From positions 1,488,001-1,552,000 of the forward strand of contig CAUJLY010000001.1 of assembly GCA_963281155.1 (NCBI GenBank): 64,000 nt of DNA, written 5' to 3'. Shown piece after piece: positions 23,219 to 33,298 of this stretch. Within the stretch, counting starts at the first letter, position 1. Every line of letters begins with the position of its first letter. The notes beneath the pieces are model-generated. The model ran no database searches. It was not told the origin of the DNA and saw only the letters and a list, made by a program, of their open reading frames with translations. The DNA is from Rhabditophanes sp. KR3021. Lineage: Eukaryota > Nematoda > Chromadorea > Rhabditida > Alloionematidae. The position numbers and the translations under genes were made by a program.

Positions 23219-25442
23219 ATGACCTACCTTTGGAGACAGCGTTTGTTAATTTGTTTATCTATTTGGTTAATTACCCTGGGAACTTCTGTTCAGGGAATAG
23301 CTGACTCTGATGGAACGGATTTCGTTGCTAACTTTCTTCAGTATGGTTCAAAAAATCCAAAGGATTTTAGTGTAAAGTTGTATTTTTCTTGCGTGAGTGC
23401 GGCTAAGGCTACAGTTACTTATAAGTATACGTCTTTGGTAACTAATGCTTTGGTTACCGACACTACTGTTGTTGATCCAGGAAGTTTTGTTAGCGTAAGT
23501 GAGATCATTATTGCTATTTATCATCATTTAATATTTAGGTTTTCTTGAAATATCAAGAAATTGTAACTGACGGATTCGTAGCTAATGGAAACGTTAAACT
23601 CGTCCCTGATACTAGAGTCTTCATCCATTCAGATGTCCCTATTAAAGTTCTTGCTGAAATTTATAACATCAATACAGGAGTAGGAGACGTATATTTAGTT
23701 TTACCAACGTCTTTAGCTGGTTCAACTTTTAACATCCAATTGCCACAGTCTGTTGACGGCGACGCAATGATCATTGCCATTGCAGGTCAAGGAAATGCCA
23801 AAACTACAATCAAGGTTGGAGTTTCCATCAATCAAGGACCATTAACCACTCAAAATCAAGTGTTTGATCCTACTATGGGGCAACCACAACCTTTTATTGC
23901 ATTTAATGACGCTTTTGCCGATTCTGTTTATATTACTTCTGATCAACCTATCTCCATTACCATTGCTTCTACGTGTGTAGATTTACTGTACTTAGTAGGA
24001 AAATCAAATGGACGTAGTAAACCTTGTGATTATGCTGCTTCAATGGCACAGCCAATTGGTGTCTGGGACTGTCAAAGTATTCTAACTCCATACGACTTAA
24101 GAGTCATCACCGGCACATACACAAATCTACTCACTGCTTCTCCATCAGACGCTACGTGCGCAGGCAATATCTTACCAACAATGGTTTATACCAATGACAA
24201 TCCTGTTGGAAAAAGTACTATCCTAGGAACTGGCTACTCGACTAATTTCCCAATTACATCAAATACTAAAGATTTTGGTTTACGTAGTTCACATGCCGTA
24301 AGCTAAACATATCCTAATCAAACATTTTAAAATATAGCCACCTAAGTAGTTTAGTTGAAAAAATATTAAGTTATTTAATAGAATACATATGTAAATTTAT
24401 CACATAGGTAAAAGATATTATACAAAATATCTCATTCAAGTGTGGTGACACGATTATCATACATTAGCTAGGGATCAGAATACAAAAGTAACGGTTCAAA
24501 AAGATACTAATTATAGAAGAAATTGGCTTGAAACTACTTGAAGAAAATGAAAACGTGTTCATTATAAAGCATCACATTTTCATACAATTCTTTTAATTAC
24601 ATAAAAATCTGCGTACAATTAGTTGAATATACTAAAACATTAATTAAATTTAATATTTGGTAATCTTAAACTAATTAAATTAAGTGAGTGAAAACAACCA
24701 AATATCAACTTACAGATAAAACTTCTTCTAAATTCTATATCTCTTGTAGGTAGTTCCATTGACTAGAATCGGTTCACCTAACGCTAATATGAATGTGCCG
24801 TTGAATGGTGCTTTCATGCACTTAATTCCTGATACAACTCAATTTATTACTGGAGACATCAATTTTAAGACATTCTATGCAGGTGATACTTTGGAAATTT
24901 ATTCTGAATCAAGTACTACTTTTGATCAATTTACGATTGACGGAAAACCAATTTCACCACTTCAAGTTAAAGTTATTCCAATTGGTTTCTTTGACAGAAA
25001 TTACACTTCATTCGCTATCACAATTGCCACTCCAACTAATCACGTTTTCAACAGTCCCGGAAAGTACATTGCTTATGTTTTAGGAAAAAGTGACAGAGGA
25101 TACATTGCTGGATACGGATACATTGCTGGATTTAACAAGTCAACATTGCAAAGTTATCCAGCATCCACTCCACATGTGTCATCAACTGCTGCCTTACCTA
25201 CAACCACCGCAGCACCAGTTCCTGTAATTTCAACAGCACTTCCAGTAATAACAATAACAACAACACTACCTCCACCCGTATCAACCTTATCTTCTGTTAA
25301 ACCCGTTTCTGCCACCACCAAAAAAAGCGCTATAACAACTTCTACAGTTATTACCACCACCAAATCATCCTCCAAATCCTCCTTCAATCACCTAGTATCA
25401 CTTTCGTTCCTTTCCCTTACAACTTATTTGTATTTGTTCTAA
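23219..25442 (+). CDS. IgGFc-binding-like protein 2, Thr-rich stalk and GPI-like tail
   Basis: Exons 23219-23494, 23539-24297 and 24750-25442 give about 575 residues. A basic signal peptide leads to IADSDGTDFVANFLQYG, the family start motif. The core has the IgGFc-binding pattern: IKVLAEIYN with GDVYLVLPTSLAG, repeated beta segments, conserved cysteines (LLYLVGKSNGRSKPCDYAASMAQPIGVWDC) and a closing FTIDG...YIAYVLGKSDRGYIAGYGYIAGF module. The last 100 residues form a Pro/Thr/Ser-rich, probably O-glycosylated stalk ending in a hydrophobic tail (SLSFLSLTTYLYLF). This suggests a GPI-anchored or membrane-bound surface protein. Intron 1 sits at the same place as in gene 1. Intron 2 (24298-24749, 452 nt) is ten times the local norm. 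Function unknown; mucin- or coat-like roles are inference. Confidence 0.8.
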
Positions 25443-25691
25443 AATATACAGCATGCATTGACTTTCTCTAGATGCTTATTATCATCTTTTAATCAAATAA
25501 AAGTGATTCAAATATATGTCTCCCCTAAACCTTAAATGGTCAAACAAACACATCAATGATTCATCCATAATTTTAATCCTCAAAAATGTAATAATTCTGT
25601 GTGTATATTTGACTTGAGTAATTGAATTGATAAATATTTTGAAAGTTAATCAAGTTAAATAGATGAATGTTGATGGTTGAATGTAGTCATT

Positions 25692-28297
25692 ATGATTTGT
25701 ATGGTCGTTAAATGTGTTGTTTTGTTTATTTTATTTGGGCTAAGTAGTGGAAGCGATAGTGATGGAACTTATTTTGTTGCTTCTTTTTTGAATTATAATC
25801 CCGAATGCCAGGGTGGTAATTATAATTTAAAACTATTTTTCTTCCCCATCCAGGAGGAGATAGTTCAAGTTTCTGTGATGTATTTTAATTTGGCTACTAA
25901 TGATGAAATAGAAGAATCTTTTGATGTTCAAAAAGGAAGAAATAGTTTCAAAGCTTTTGATTATGATAAAGTAGTGTTTAGAGATTACAAGTATTTAAAT
26001 GCTTTTCAAAATATACCTGATCCCAGAATTATTATTAAATCTAGTTCGAGGATAAAAGTTTTAGCTTATTTTACGGACTCAACAAGAGGCGATATGTATT
26101 TAGTTCCTTCAGCTTCTTTCCACGGAACAAATTATCTAATTAGTTTACCACATCCTTTTAATAAAGACTCAATTGCCATCATCAATATTATGGCATTAAC
26201 AGAAAATGAGGCAAATGTGAAAGTCGTTGATAATAATGGTGTTACGAAATCAAGTGTAGAATATAAATTGCAGAATACATTTGGAAGTGATCAAATTAGT
26301 ATGATTTTAGAGGACGATCAACTTCAACATTCTTATCATATTTCTTCAGACTATCCTATTGTTGTGATGGGAGCTATTATGTGTGATAAGCCTTGTGCAA
26401 CACAAGTTGGTGAATGTGATTATGGAGCTTTTGTGGCCATGCCGATGAAACCTTATGATTGTTTTGATGCAACTCAAGTGAATAAGAATGAATTTAGTCG
26501 AATTATTTCAACTTCTTTTACCAAAGAAATTTTTGTATCACCTGGTGATAATAACTGTGAAGCTACAATCGAAGCTACTATTTTTAACTCCAACCACCCT
26601 TGGACGGGTGAGCCATTAACTCTACCTAATCTATTATCAAAAGAAATTGTCTTCAATCCAATTGAAGAATCCGAATTTGCTATTACTTCAATGAATACAG
26701 ATGTGTCGATGATTCGATTAGGCAGTCCATTTGCTTATAAGAATGATGGCAAAATTAAAGGAGCTTTTATGACAATTGTTCCTGATGTTAGTCAATTTGT
26801 TCAGGATGAAAGCTCGTTTATTTTGTTGGGGGATGGAGATTATTTGGAAGTTTATGGTAAGCATTTTATCATCATCGTTTTATGTCTAAAATTTTGTTTG
26901 ATTCGTCTTTAGAATCTTTTAATGTATCTTTAAATTGAGTGTCGAATCTATTACAAAATTGACTAGCATCATAATACTTAAATTATCAAAGAGGTTTATA
27001 ATATTACTTTCTGTAGTCCGCAGGTAATACTAACCTAATTCGCAAAAAAGAGTCACAGAATAAGGTGGGAAATTTTGGTTTAGCCATAAGGGACAAATTA
27101 CCAGAGAGATGTTATAAGATAAGGAACGGTAGTTTGATTGACAAAGAATTAGAATATAGATATTAAACACTTTTGTCAGTCAACCGAAGTCTTCATCTTT
27201 AGCGACCAAGATAAATATGAGCGTGTTATCAGGTGATCTAAATGACGGTTAAACGAGATTAACAAATATTTATTTGAGTAACTAAACTTTTTCCAAACAG
27301 TTACGAAAATTAACTATTGTAAAATAGTGATATATTTTATTCATCGTCATTTACATTTGAATTATAGTCAGATCCTTGTCTTCTACGTTGTTCTTCAATA
27401 TATGCGTTATGTTGGTTTCGCTTATATTCCTCTTCAACACTATCGAAGTCAAACTCCTTATCGGAATGCTTATCCTCATGAGGTTGTCGAATATTCTGCT
27501 CGTATTCTTCTCGATCCATTTCATTCCTTTCATACTAAATAATGTATAAAAACGAAACACAACCCAAGTAAAACATTATGAAATTGCATGTTTTTTATTT
27601 TTTATAAACTTCAGAAATTATTGTAATGAGAAATCCTCGTAAAGATTATTGCCCCTCATTAAGAATAAGTTTGGATGCTTTGGAAAGATAATAAAAGTTA
27701 TCAAATTAGAATGTGTAGTATTACTTATCCTTGCCAGATGAAGCTTTGTAACAAAAATAATTTGGGTCTTCAAATTCCCTATTTGTAAACGTGATTCAAA
27801 TAAATTTGATTCATTGTATATATTTGACTTGAATTACCAAGCCATGAAGTATGTGATATAAATAAAATGATTCGTGATTTGATAGAGTCTAAAATTCATC
27901 CAACTAATAAAATATTTAAGGTACCAAAGAAATGAATTTCAGCAACATGTATCTCGACGGCCTGTTAATAAATCCAAATTTAGTAGCAGATCTAAAAATT
28001 GCCTTTTTCAACAATCAGTACAAAGGTTATTTAATAACTGTCCTAACAAGTGGATACCACACATTTTCATGCACCGAAAAACACATTGTATACGCAGTTG
28101 GAAGTACAAGATTCGGTGGGTATGGTTATATCACCGGCTTAAATCATTACAACTATGACTCCTCATCTAAAACAACAATAAGACCTAATACGTCAACATT
28201 TAAACCGCTTACAACCACCCCTAAATCGGCTTCAACCTTAAATATTAGCGTAACATTTTTTATCATCTACTGTTTCCTGATATTAAATACTTTATAA
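25692..28297 (+). CDS. IgGFc-binding-like protein 3 with 1-kb intron
   Basis: Exons 25692-26856 and 27921-28297 (phase 1) give 513 residues. The ATG at 25692 begins a signal peptide (MICMVVKCVVLFILFGLSSG) followed by SDSDGTYFVASF. The core carries IKVLAYFTD, GDMYLVPSASF and conserved cysteines (CDKPCATQVGECDYGAFVAMPMKPYDC). The splice was chosen by family length: joining LEVY to GTKEMNFSNMYLDG reproduces the spacing of LEIYSESSTTFDQFTIDG in gene 2 exactly. The end has a YGYITGLN module, a Thr-rich stalk and a hydrophobic tail (ISVTFFIIYCFLIL), as in gene 2, so a surface protein is likely. The first intron of genes 1 and 2 is absent here. A nearer acceptor at 26912 would give an early stop. 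The 1064-nt intron holds an antisense coding-like exon. Confidence 0.78.
27337..27534 (-). CDS. Candidate nested antisense gene, terminal exon only
   Basis: Inside the 1-kb intron of IgGFc-like gene 3, on the opposite strand, a 65-codon frame follows a good TTATTTAG acceptor at 27536. It is highly charged (DREEYEQNIRQ, DFDSVEEEYKRNQ, EEQRRRQG) and ends in a stop that overlaps an AATAAAATAT polyadenylation signal (GATGAATAAAATA). Composition is unlike random AT-rich ORFs nearby, which are rich in Ile, Leu and Phe. I could not find its upstream exon; an ATG within the exon (27519) would give 60 residues. No family recognised. Confidence 0.4.
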   Translation of the reverse strand, partial: YERNEMDREEYEQNIRQPHEDKHSDKEFDFDSVEEEYKRNQHNAYIEEQRRRQGSDYNSNVNDDE

Positions 28298-28439
28298 ATA
28301 TATTTTCCAAGAACAATTTTTTAATTAAAAATATGTTATTAAAGGAAACGACATATTCCGCAATAAAGACTTAGTCATTGATAAAAATATTGAGGAAGCT
28401 GCTTATTAGATAACTAATGCAGAACCACCCCTTAATTTT

Positions 28440-29189
28440 GCTCAATCTGGATTAAGTAAAATCATTGAAATATTTATGGATATAATTTACAAAATAACGC
28501 ATCTGAAGTATTATCATTAAAAAGAGGTTCAAAGAAATGTAATTATTCGTCTATTGTTCATGGAAATAAAATATATGTTATTGGCGGTTATTGTAACGGG
28601 TCCATTGACACCGTGGAGTAGTAAGTTTAAAATTATTGCACATTATTCATATTTTAGTTTTGAGCCAGAAAAAATGACTTGGATTAATGCTCCAAAATTA
28701 TTACAAAGAATGCGTGGACATGATTCAGCTATTGTAGACGATATTATATATGCAGTAGGAGATATCGAATCAAATAAATTGCGAAGGTAATTAAAACAAG
28801 ATTAAATAAATATTTTTTATAGATTTGATCCACAAGAGGGAATATGGTCTTTCTTAATAAATATTCCCACTAATACATATTGGACTGCAATTACATCATT
28901 TGGTCAGACTATTACATGTGCAGGAGGAGGTGTTGATAACAAATTGTGCCAAGTATATGAGATAAGAAATGACAAATGGAGTAAACATACAAATCTTCCC
29001 GTTCCAGTATATGGTGCAAATTCTTTAGAAAATGAAAAATCTATATTTGTTACTGGGGGAGTACGTAATTTTGTTGCTGGAGCAGGATGTAATTTTATAC
29101 AAAAATATGACAAGACAGAGAAAACATGGAGTGTACTTGGTATCAAATTGCTAAAATCAAATCATCGGAGTTCCAAAATTTTATTGTAA
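28440..29189 (+). pseudogene. Kelch-repeat gene remnant (5' broken)
   Basis: Three joinable pieces, about 28469-28620, 28658-28786 and 28823-29189, read through in frame with 35-40-nt introns and encode Kelch blades. These include HGNKIYVIGGY...DTVEYF, MTWINAPKLLQRMRGHDSAIVDDIIYAVG, a WSFLINIPTN blade, and IFVTGGVRNFVAG...KYDKTEKTW. Upstream, the peptide SGLSKIIEIFMDI continues the family pattern in a different frame, and no start codon, BTB or BACK domain precedes it. About four blades are left where five or six would be expected. It looks like a truncated relative of the BTB-Kelch gene at 54288-56018. It could still be transcribed, since the 3' part is intact. Confidence 0.6.
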
Positions 29190-29542
29190 TTTGGAACGTA
29201 ATATTTTCTTCACGAATCTAATTAAAAATACTTCATATTCAAATAAATTTCATTAAACATTTTTTAAATCCATAAACAATTACCTTTTCAATAAATATCA
29301 AGCGATTCAAACATAATCCTGAGAAAAATGATAAAATCTGTTAGAAGGATAAGAGTTAGATTTATCGTAGAATAAATTCTGATCCTGAGGATCATTAACA
29401 TGTCTACAGTCAAAAGCATTATTATCTTTTGTTAGTTCCTATGACTTACTTTTTGAAATTTTGGTCAAATCAGATTGGAATCCCTAGTAAATTAGCATAA
29501 CTAATATACAAATGCTTGTATGTAGGTTTTAAGTGATAATTC

Positions 29543-29885
29543 ATGATGAAATATGTTCTTATTTTTGTTCAGTTAGTTTACTTTCTTTGCGATGGCTTTT
29601 GTAAATGTTGTTCAAGCTTGTACTCAGGCAAGTCTTTTTTTATTTTATAACATTATTTATATATTTATAGTGATATCTGTTGGACAAAACGACTACAGTT
29701 GTCTTAAGAATTTTGACAATGATGTTGTACTGCGTCAAAAACAGAAGAATCTGTTACACGTGAACAGCCTCTGTGATTTTGTTTGGCTTATGATTGAATA
29801 CACAAATGCTCCGGATAACGCAGCTAGTGTCTACAGGCGTCAGTGGTTCATTGGAGACTGTATAATAAGACAAAAAGCATTCTAA
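29543..29885 (+). CDS. Candidate small secreted protein (unidentified)
   Basis: ATG 29543 opens a signal-peptide-like start (MMKYVLIFVQLVYFLCDG). It joins a second exon (29671-29885) through an intron ending TTTATAG. Two donors keep the same frame: GTAAAT near 29601 or a GC-type AG|GCAAGT near 29629. Exon 2 contains GQNDYSCLKNFDNDVVLRQ, NSLCDFVWLMIEY and FIGDCIIRQ, with three to four cysteines. About 90-105 residues. No family recognised; could also be a fragment. Confidence 0.35.
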
Positions 29886-30161
29886 TTGACTTTCATCAAC
29901 AAATTAGATCTTCGTTTCTTCCAATTGGTTGGGAAAATAAGGTAATAATTAATTTAAACGTTTGTTTAGTAATTATTATATTTTTTAGACTTAACACTAA
30001 TTCAGTATAACGTCAACACTCAAATTAGTAGCATATTTAATTAACATCTTATCAACCCATTCTAAAGATAATAAACGGCTACTTTTATTTGTTTCAAAAT
30101 TTTTTAACTTACAAACATGTTTTTAATCATTATATCTATTATACAAATAAAAGGGTATGTT

Positions 30162-30317
30162 TTAAAAGATGCACTTATCTTCTGCACATGCGTTGCAAGA
30201 ATTACATGGAGTGTAAGATTGAGGGCATTTGCAAATTTGTTGTTGTTGACACATGTCTTGGATCTTGACGGATTCAAATTTGTTGAGGTGTTTGTTGGCA
30301 GTTACAGGACATTTAGA
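30162..30317 (-). pseudogene. Cysteine-rich secreted-protein remnant
   Basis: On the minus strand a 51-codon frame after a GACCAG acceptor-like site is dense in cysteine (CQQQQICKCPQSYTPCNSC, then CNACAEDKC) and ends in TAA at 30162. A second frame just upstream also gives CNCQQTPQQ, suggesting a repeat unit split by a frameshift. No signal-peptide exon was found before the chemoreceptor stop at 30395. Most likely a broken piece of a Cys-rich secreted protein. Confidence 0.35.
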
Positions 30318-30394
30318 CTGGTCACGTTTAAATCAATCTTTATTTGATGATAAATATGGCCAGAATGTTATTAATATCACTCCTTAAACTCTGA

Positions 30395-31372
30395 TTACCA
30401 GTTTCGTTTAAGCATTTCGAAGTATGCATCACTTTCTTTGATTACCGCCTTTTTGTGATGTAGTATAATTTTGAGTTTGCCTGAACTTGAGATAACAGGC
30501 TTGACAGTAATTATTTGAGTATGTTTTTGTTTAGTAAGTTTTTGATAAAAGTAGGAGAAAGGTTTGTTGAAGTAAAACATGGTTAGGCCAATGCATGAGG
30601 ATAAATCACGGATTCCGAAGTATATCATGAAGCTGATGAAGGGATATGTCTTGTATGGGTCAAAGCTGTTGTATAAGTTGACAATATTCAACGGAATTTG
30701 CATTCCAATCATGATGATGACTAAGGATGACACTCTATTTAGTAAAACTACGTTTTCATTTATTTGATAACGTTCAGACAGCTTTGAATCGTTATTTTCG
30801 CTACATTTTAGTTGGACATTTTTCTTGAAAGCAAAGAAAAATAATATTGGAAATGGAATATCTAAGCATACGAGTACTATATTGTATACAGGTTGTGTGA
30901 AATTGGGAATATACTGAATTTCCATGATTAAGTAACACCCGCCGAATATTAAAATTACAATAAAAGCACATAAATAAATATTTTTGTAATTTTCATAAAT
31001 CTGTCTTTTGTTTGTAGCTACAACTCGTTCAGCCGTAATTACCATCATTGTCGTTTTCACAGCATTGTTGACCGCAGCTCTATATGTAACAAAATATTCT
31101 TGAGCCACATCAAAAAAGGTTATATTATTTAGCCCAACAGTTGTATTATTTTCCACAAAAACTTCTAAAACATACAGTAAACCTAATGCTATGTTATCAG
31201 CTGCTCTACAACACAGAAAAAAGCCAAAGACAAAAAAGAATATTTTAAAATGGATATGCCAAGTTGATTTACTGTATACTATATGCAAGCACATATAAAC
31301 TAATGGAAATAGCATCAAAGCAATTAAAATATAAGGAATTGCAATAATAAATTGAATATATTTTTCGTCCAT
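30395..31372 (-). CDS. Serpentine chemoreceptor, Sra-superfamily (Sre-like)
   Basis: An uninterrupted frame of 325 residues with seven hydrophobic segments. After TM3 comes AERVVATNKRQIYE, the ER.xAT....YE signature of nematode Sra-superfamily receptors, particularly Sre. A long second loop with N-glycosylation sites (NNTT, NNIT) precedes TM3, and FNKPFSYFYQKLTKQ closes TM7. Such GPCRs are usually expressed in chemosensory neurons and detect environmental chemicals; the ligand is unknown. The ATG at 31372 is directly preceded by an ATTAAACTTAG acceptor, consistent with a trans-spliced leader. The lack of introns is unusual here and could reflect retroposition or intron loss. The family name is from the motif; Srab or Srbc are alternatives. 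Confidence 0.8.
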   Translation of the reverse strand: MDEKYIQFIIAIPYILIALMLFPLVYMCLHIVYSKSTWHIHFKIFFFVFGFFLCCRAADNIALGLLYVLEVFVENNTTVGLNNITFFDVAQEYFVTYRAAVNNAVKTTMMVITAERVVATNKRQIYENYKNIYLCAFIVILIFGGCYLIMEIQYIPNFTQPVYNIVLVCLDIPFPILFFFAFKKNVQLKCSENNDSKLSERYQINENVVLLNRVSSLVIIMIGMQIPLNIVNLYNSFDPYKTYPFISFMIYFGIRDLSSCIGLTMFYFNKPFSYFYQKLTKQKHTQIITVKPVISSSGKLKIILHHKKAVIKESDAYFEMLKRNW

Positions 31373-31902
31373 CCTAAGTTTAATAAAAAGAGACTAGAAC
31401 GTGGGAACTGTTTGATATAAATTAAACGAATAACCGAGAATATGTTTTTGTTGAAAAAATTTATTTTTTATTTTGTCAAGCTTCATTTATTACATACTTA
31501 TGAGGATGTTTTTGACTTTCCACTGAAAGCAATACATTACCTATATAATTAGCATAAATGTGTTCGACAATTTAATTTCTTGTAAATCTGTTTATCTGAG
31601 TTTATTTACGACTTTGAGTAATTAGAATCTTTAATTAAGACTTTTTAAAAGATGTTGTCTAGCTTTGGGATGAATAGATATACATAAGCCTTGCTTTTAG
31701 TTGGGACAAACGGAAAACGATCATTATTAACCCACAAGTGCATCTATATTCATATAGCTTCAGACTTGGAACTCAAACTTATACTCCACTGTGAATGGAA
31801 TTCTCAAAATTATGATGTAAACTTGTTGTTGGATATTTAAAGATTGTTATAATTAAGGTTATTTGTAACTATTGTTTGCACCCATGAATAAATAAGTTAC
31901 AC
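31373..31902. other. Intergenic, chemoreceptor promoter side
   Basis: No coding potential seen. It ends in a degenerate partial copy (about 31882-31902) of the adjacent 26-bp repeat. Confidence 0.5.
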
Positions 31903-32032
31903 GATTATAGTTCATAAATAAATTCCATAATTATAGTTCATAAATAAATTACATGATTATAGTTCATAAATAAATTCCATAATTATAGTTCATAAATAAA
32001 TTACATAATTATAGTTTATAAATAAATCACCT
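31903..32032. repeat. Tandem repeat, 26-bp unit, five copies
   Basis: The unit is about ATTATAGTTCATAAATAAAT plus TCCAT or TACAT. Copies start at 31903, 31929, 31955, 31981 and 32007. Copies 1 and 3 are identical (G start, TCCAT end), copy 2 matches copy 4 (A start, TACAT end), and copy 5 is diverged. The array thus grew as a 52-bp dimer. Confidence 0.92.
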
Positions 32033-32561
32033 ATATAAAGTTCATTATTAGTTCTTGCTTCATTCAATTTATTTCTGCCTATAAACAATATTAATCATTT
32101 TTCAATTCTGTTAACACATTTATTTAGCGATACTTACATTTTCAAAGTATCTATTACTTTCCATATACATACGACTTATGAAAGTTCATTGGCCATTAAA
32201 CATACATATATTTAAAATCTCATAGCAACCAAACAAAATACTTTGTTTCCGGATTAAAAATTCAACCTTCCTATCCCCTCTCTTAACTATTATCCAAGTG
32301 CCACATGAACTAATATATTAGTTAATTAAAAAGGTACATATCTTGCCTTGTACGCCAGTGTCCATATGTCGTCTTGCTCCATATTATACTCTCACTTTTA
32401 TACACAACTGAGTATATACATACTTTTTAATATCATATTTGTTTCGCTATTTTTGGTTGCAAATTTAGAATATATTAATATCAATTAGAAGACACTTTTT
32501 GGTGAATCTATTGAATTAATTGTGACTACTCCAATTAATTTCTGTTGTGCAATTTTTTAAG
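32033..32561. other. Intergenic, upstream of the SKP1-like gene
   Basis: AT-rich without open frames of interest. It ends in a TTTTTTAAG acceptor-like sequence abutting the ATGATG of the SKP1-like gene. Confidence 0.5.
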
Positions 32562-32979
32562 ATGATGATACACGATCAAACTCTTTTGATGATTTCCTCT
32601 GATATGAGGGAATTTTACGTTGAATTTGTTGATTGGAGACAAATGAAAGTTTACCGAGATATGTTCACACGTTAGTTTGAATGTGTTAATTCATTATTCT
32701 TATTTACTAGGCCCTGACGGTTATAAGCTAAACAAAAAGATGCAACTCTACGAAGGCCCTTTTCATCTCAAAAACATCCACTCAACCGTGTTTCAACGTC
32801 TTCTCTTATGGTTAGAAAACCACAGAGACGATGATATCTACGAAACTGGTGAAATCGTCGAACCCAGAAACTATGACTTTAGATACTTTCCCTCAGATCC
32901 AGTCGATCGTACAACCTTGGTACTTGCTGCTCAAACCTTGGGACTAGAAAGATTTTTGGAGGTTGAAAAGAGGGCTTAG
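32562..32979 (+). CDS. SKP1-like protein, C-terminally short
   Basis: Exons 32562-32670 and 32711-32979 (40-nt intron, phase 1) give 125 residues. The SKP1 pattern is clear: LLMISSDMREFYVEF matches the beta-strand start of the POZ fold, VFQRLLLWLENHRDD matches the conserved WC.HHK block, and RTTLVLAAQTLGLERFLEV matches L..LI.AANYLDIKGLL. SKP1 links F-box proteins to CUL1 in SCF ubiquitin ligases. The protein stops at FLEVEKRA, so the C-terminal helices that hold the F-box (about 40-50 residues, with a WCE(E/K)K-type end) are missing. Nematodes have many SKP1-related genes, so a specialised member or a CUL1-only decoy is plausible. The sequence after the stop shows no obvious lost exon. Confidence 0.75.
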
Positions 32980-33298
32980 TGCGGTTGGAATATCAGTGAG
33001 GAGTCTCGATGCCTCTCAATTTCAGTTGTATCTTTATTGGTTCTAGATAAAGTGTGTATACCAGATATATCAACAACATTAAAAAGCGATATTCCATTGG
33101 TTTTTTTACTATTTATTTATATTTTTTACATAAAAGATGTTAATACTGTCTTTTAATTATGGAACAATAGATTATCTCTGTATTTGTAAAGATGCAGAAA
33201 TTGTACAATTTAAAAGAACTAAAAGTAACACAAAACTAATCTCTTTATTGCCATATTTACTAACACAAATTTGCATGTCCCATAATAAATACTACTTT
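32980..33298. other. Convergent spacer
   Basis: Lies between the convergent SKP1-like and IDH gamma genes. A 66-codon plus-strand frame at 33137 appears random. No continuation of the missing SKP1 C-terminus was found here. Confidence 0.5.

Noticed and set aside
30162..30395. Splicing the chemoreceptor C-terminus into the Cys-rich frame at 30162-30317
   Set aside because: The donor at the receptor end is phase 2 and gives a stop five codons into the next exon; the Cys-rich frame would need phase 0.
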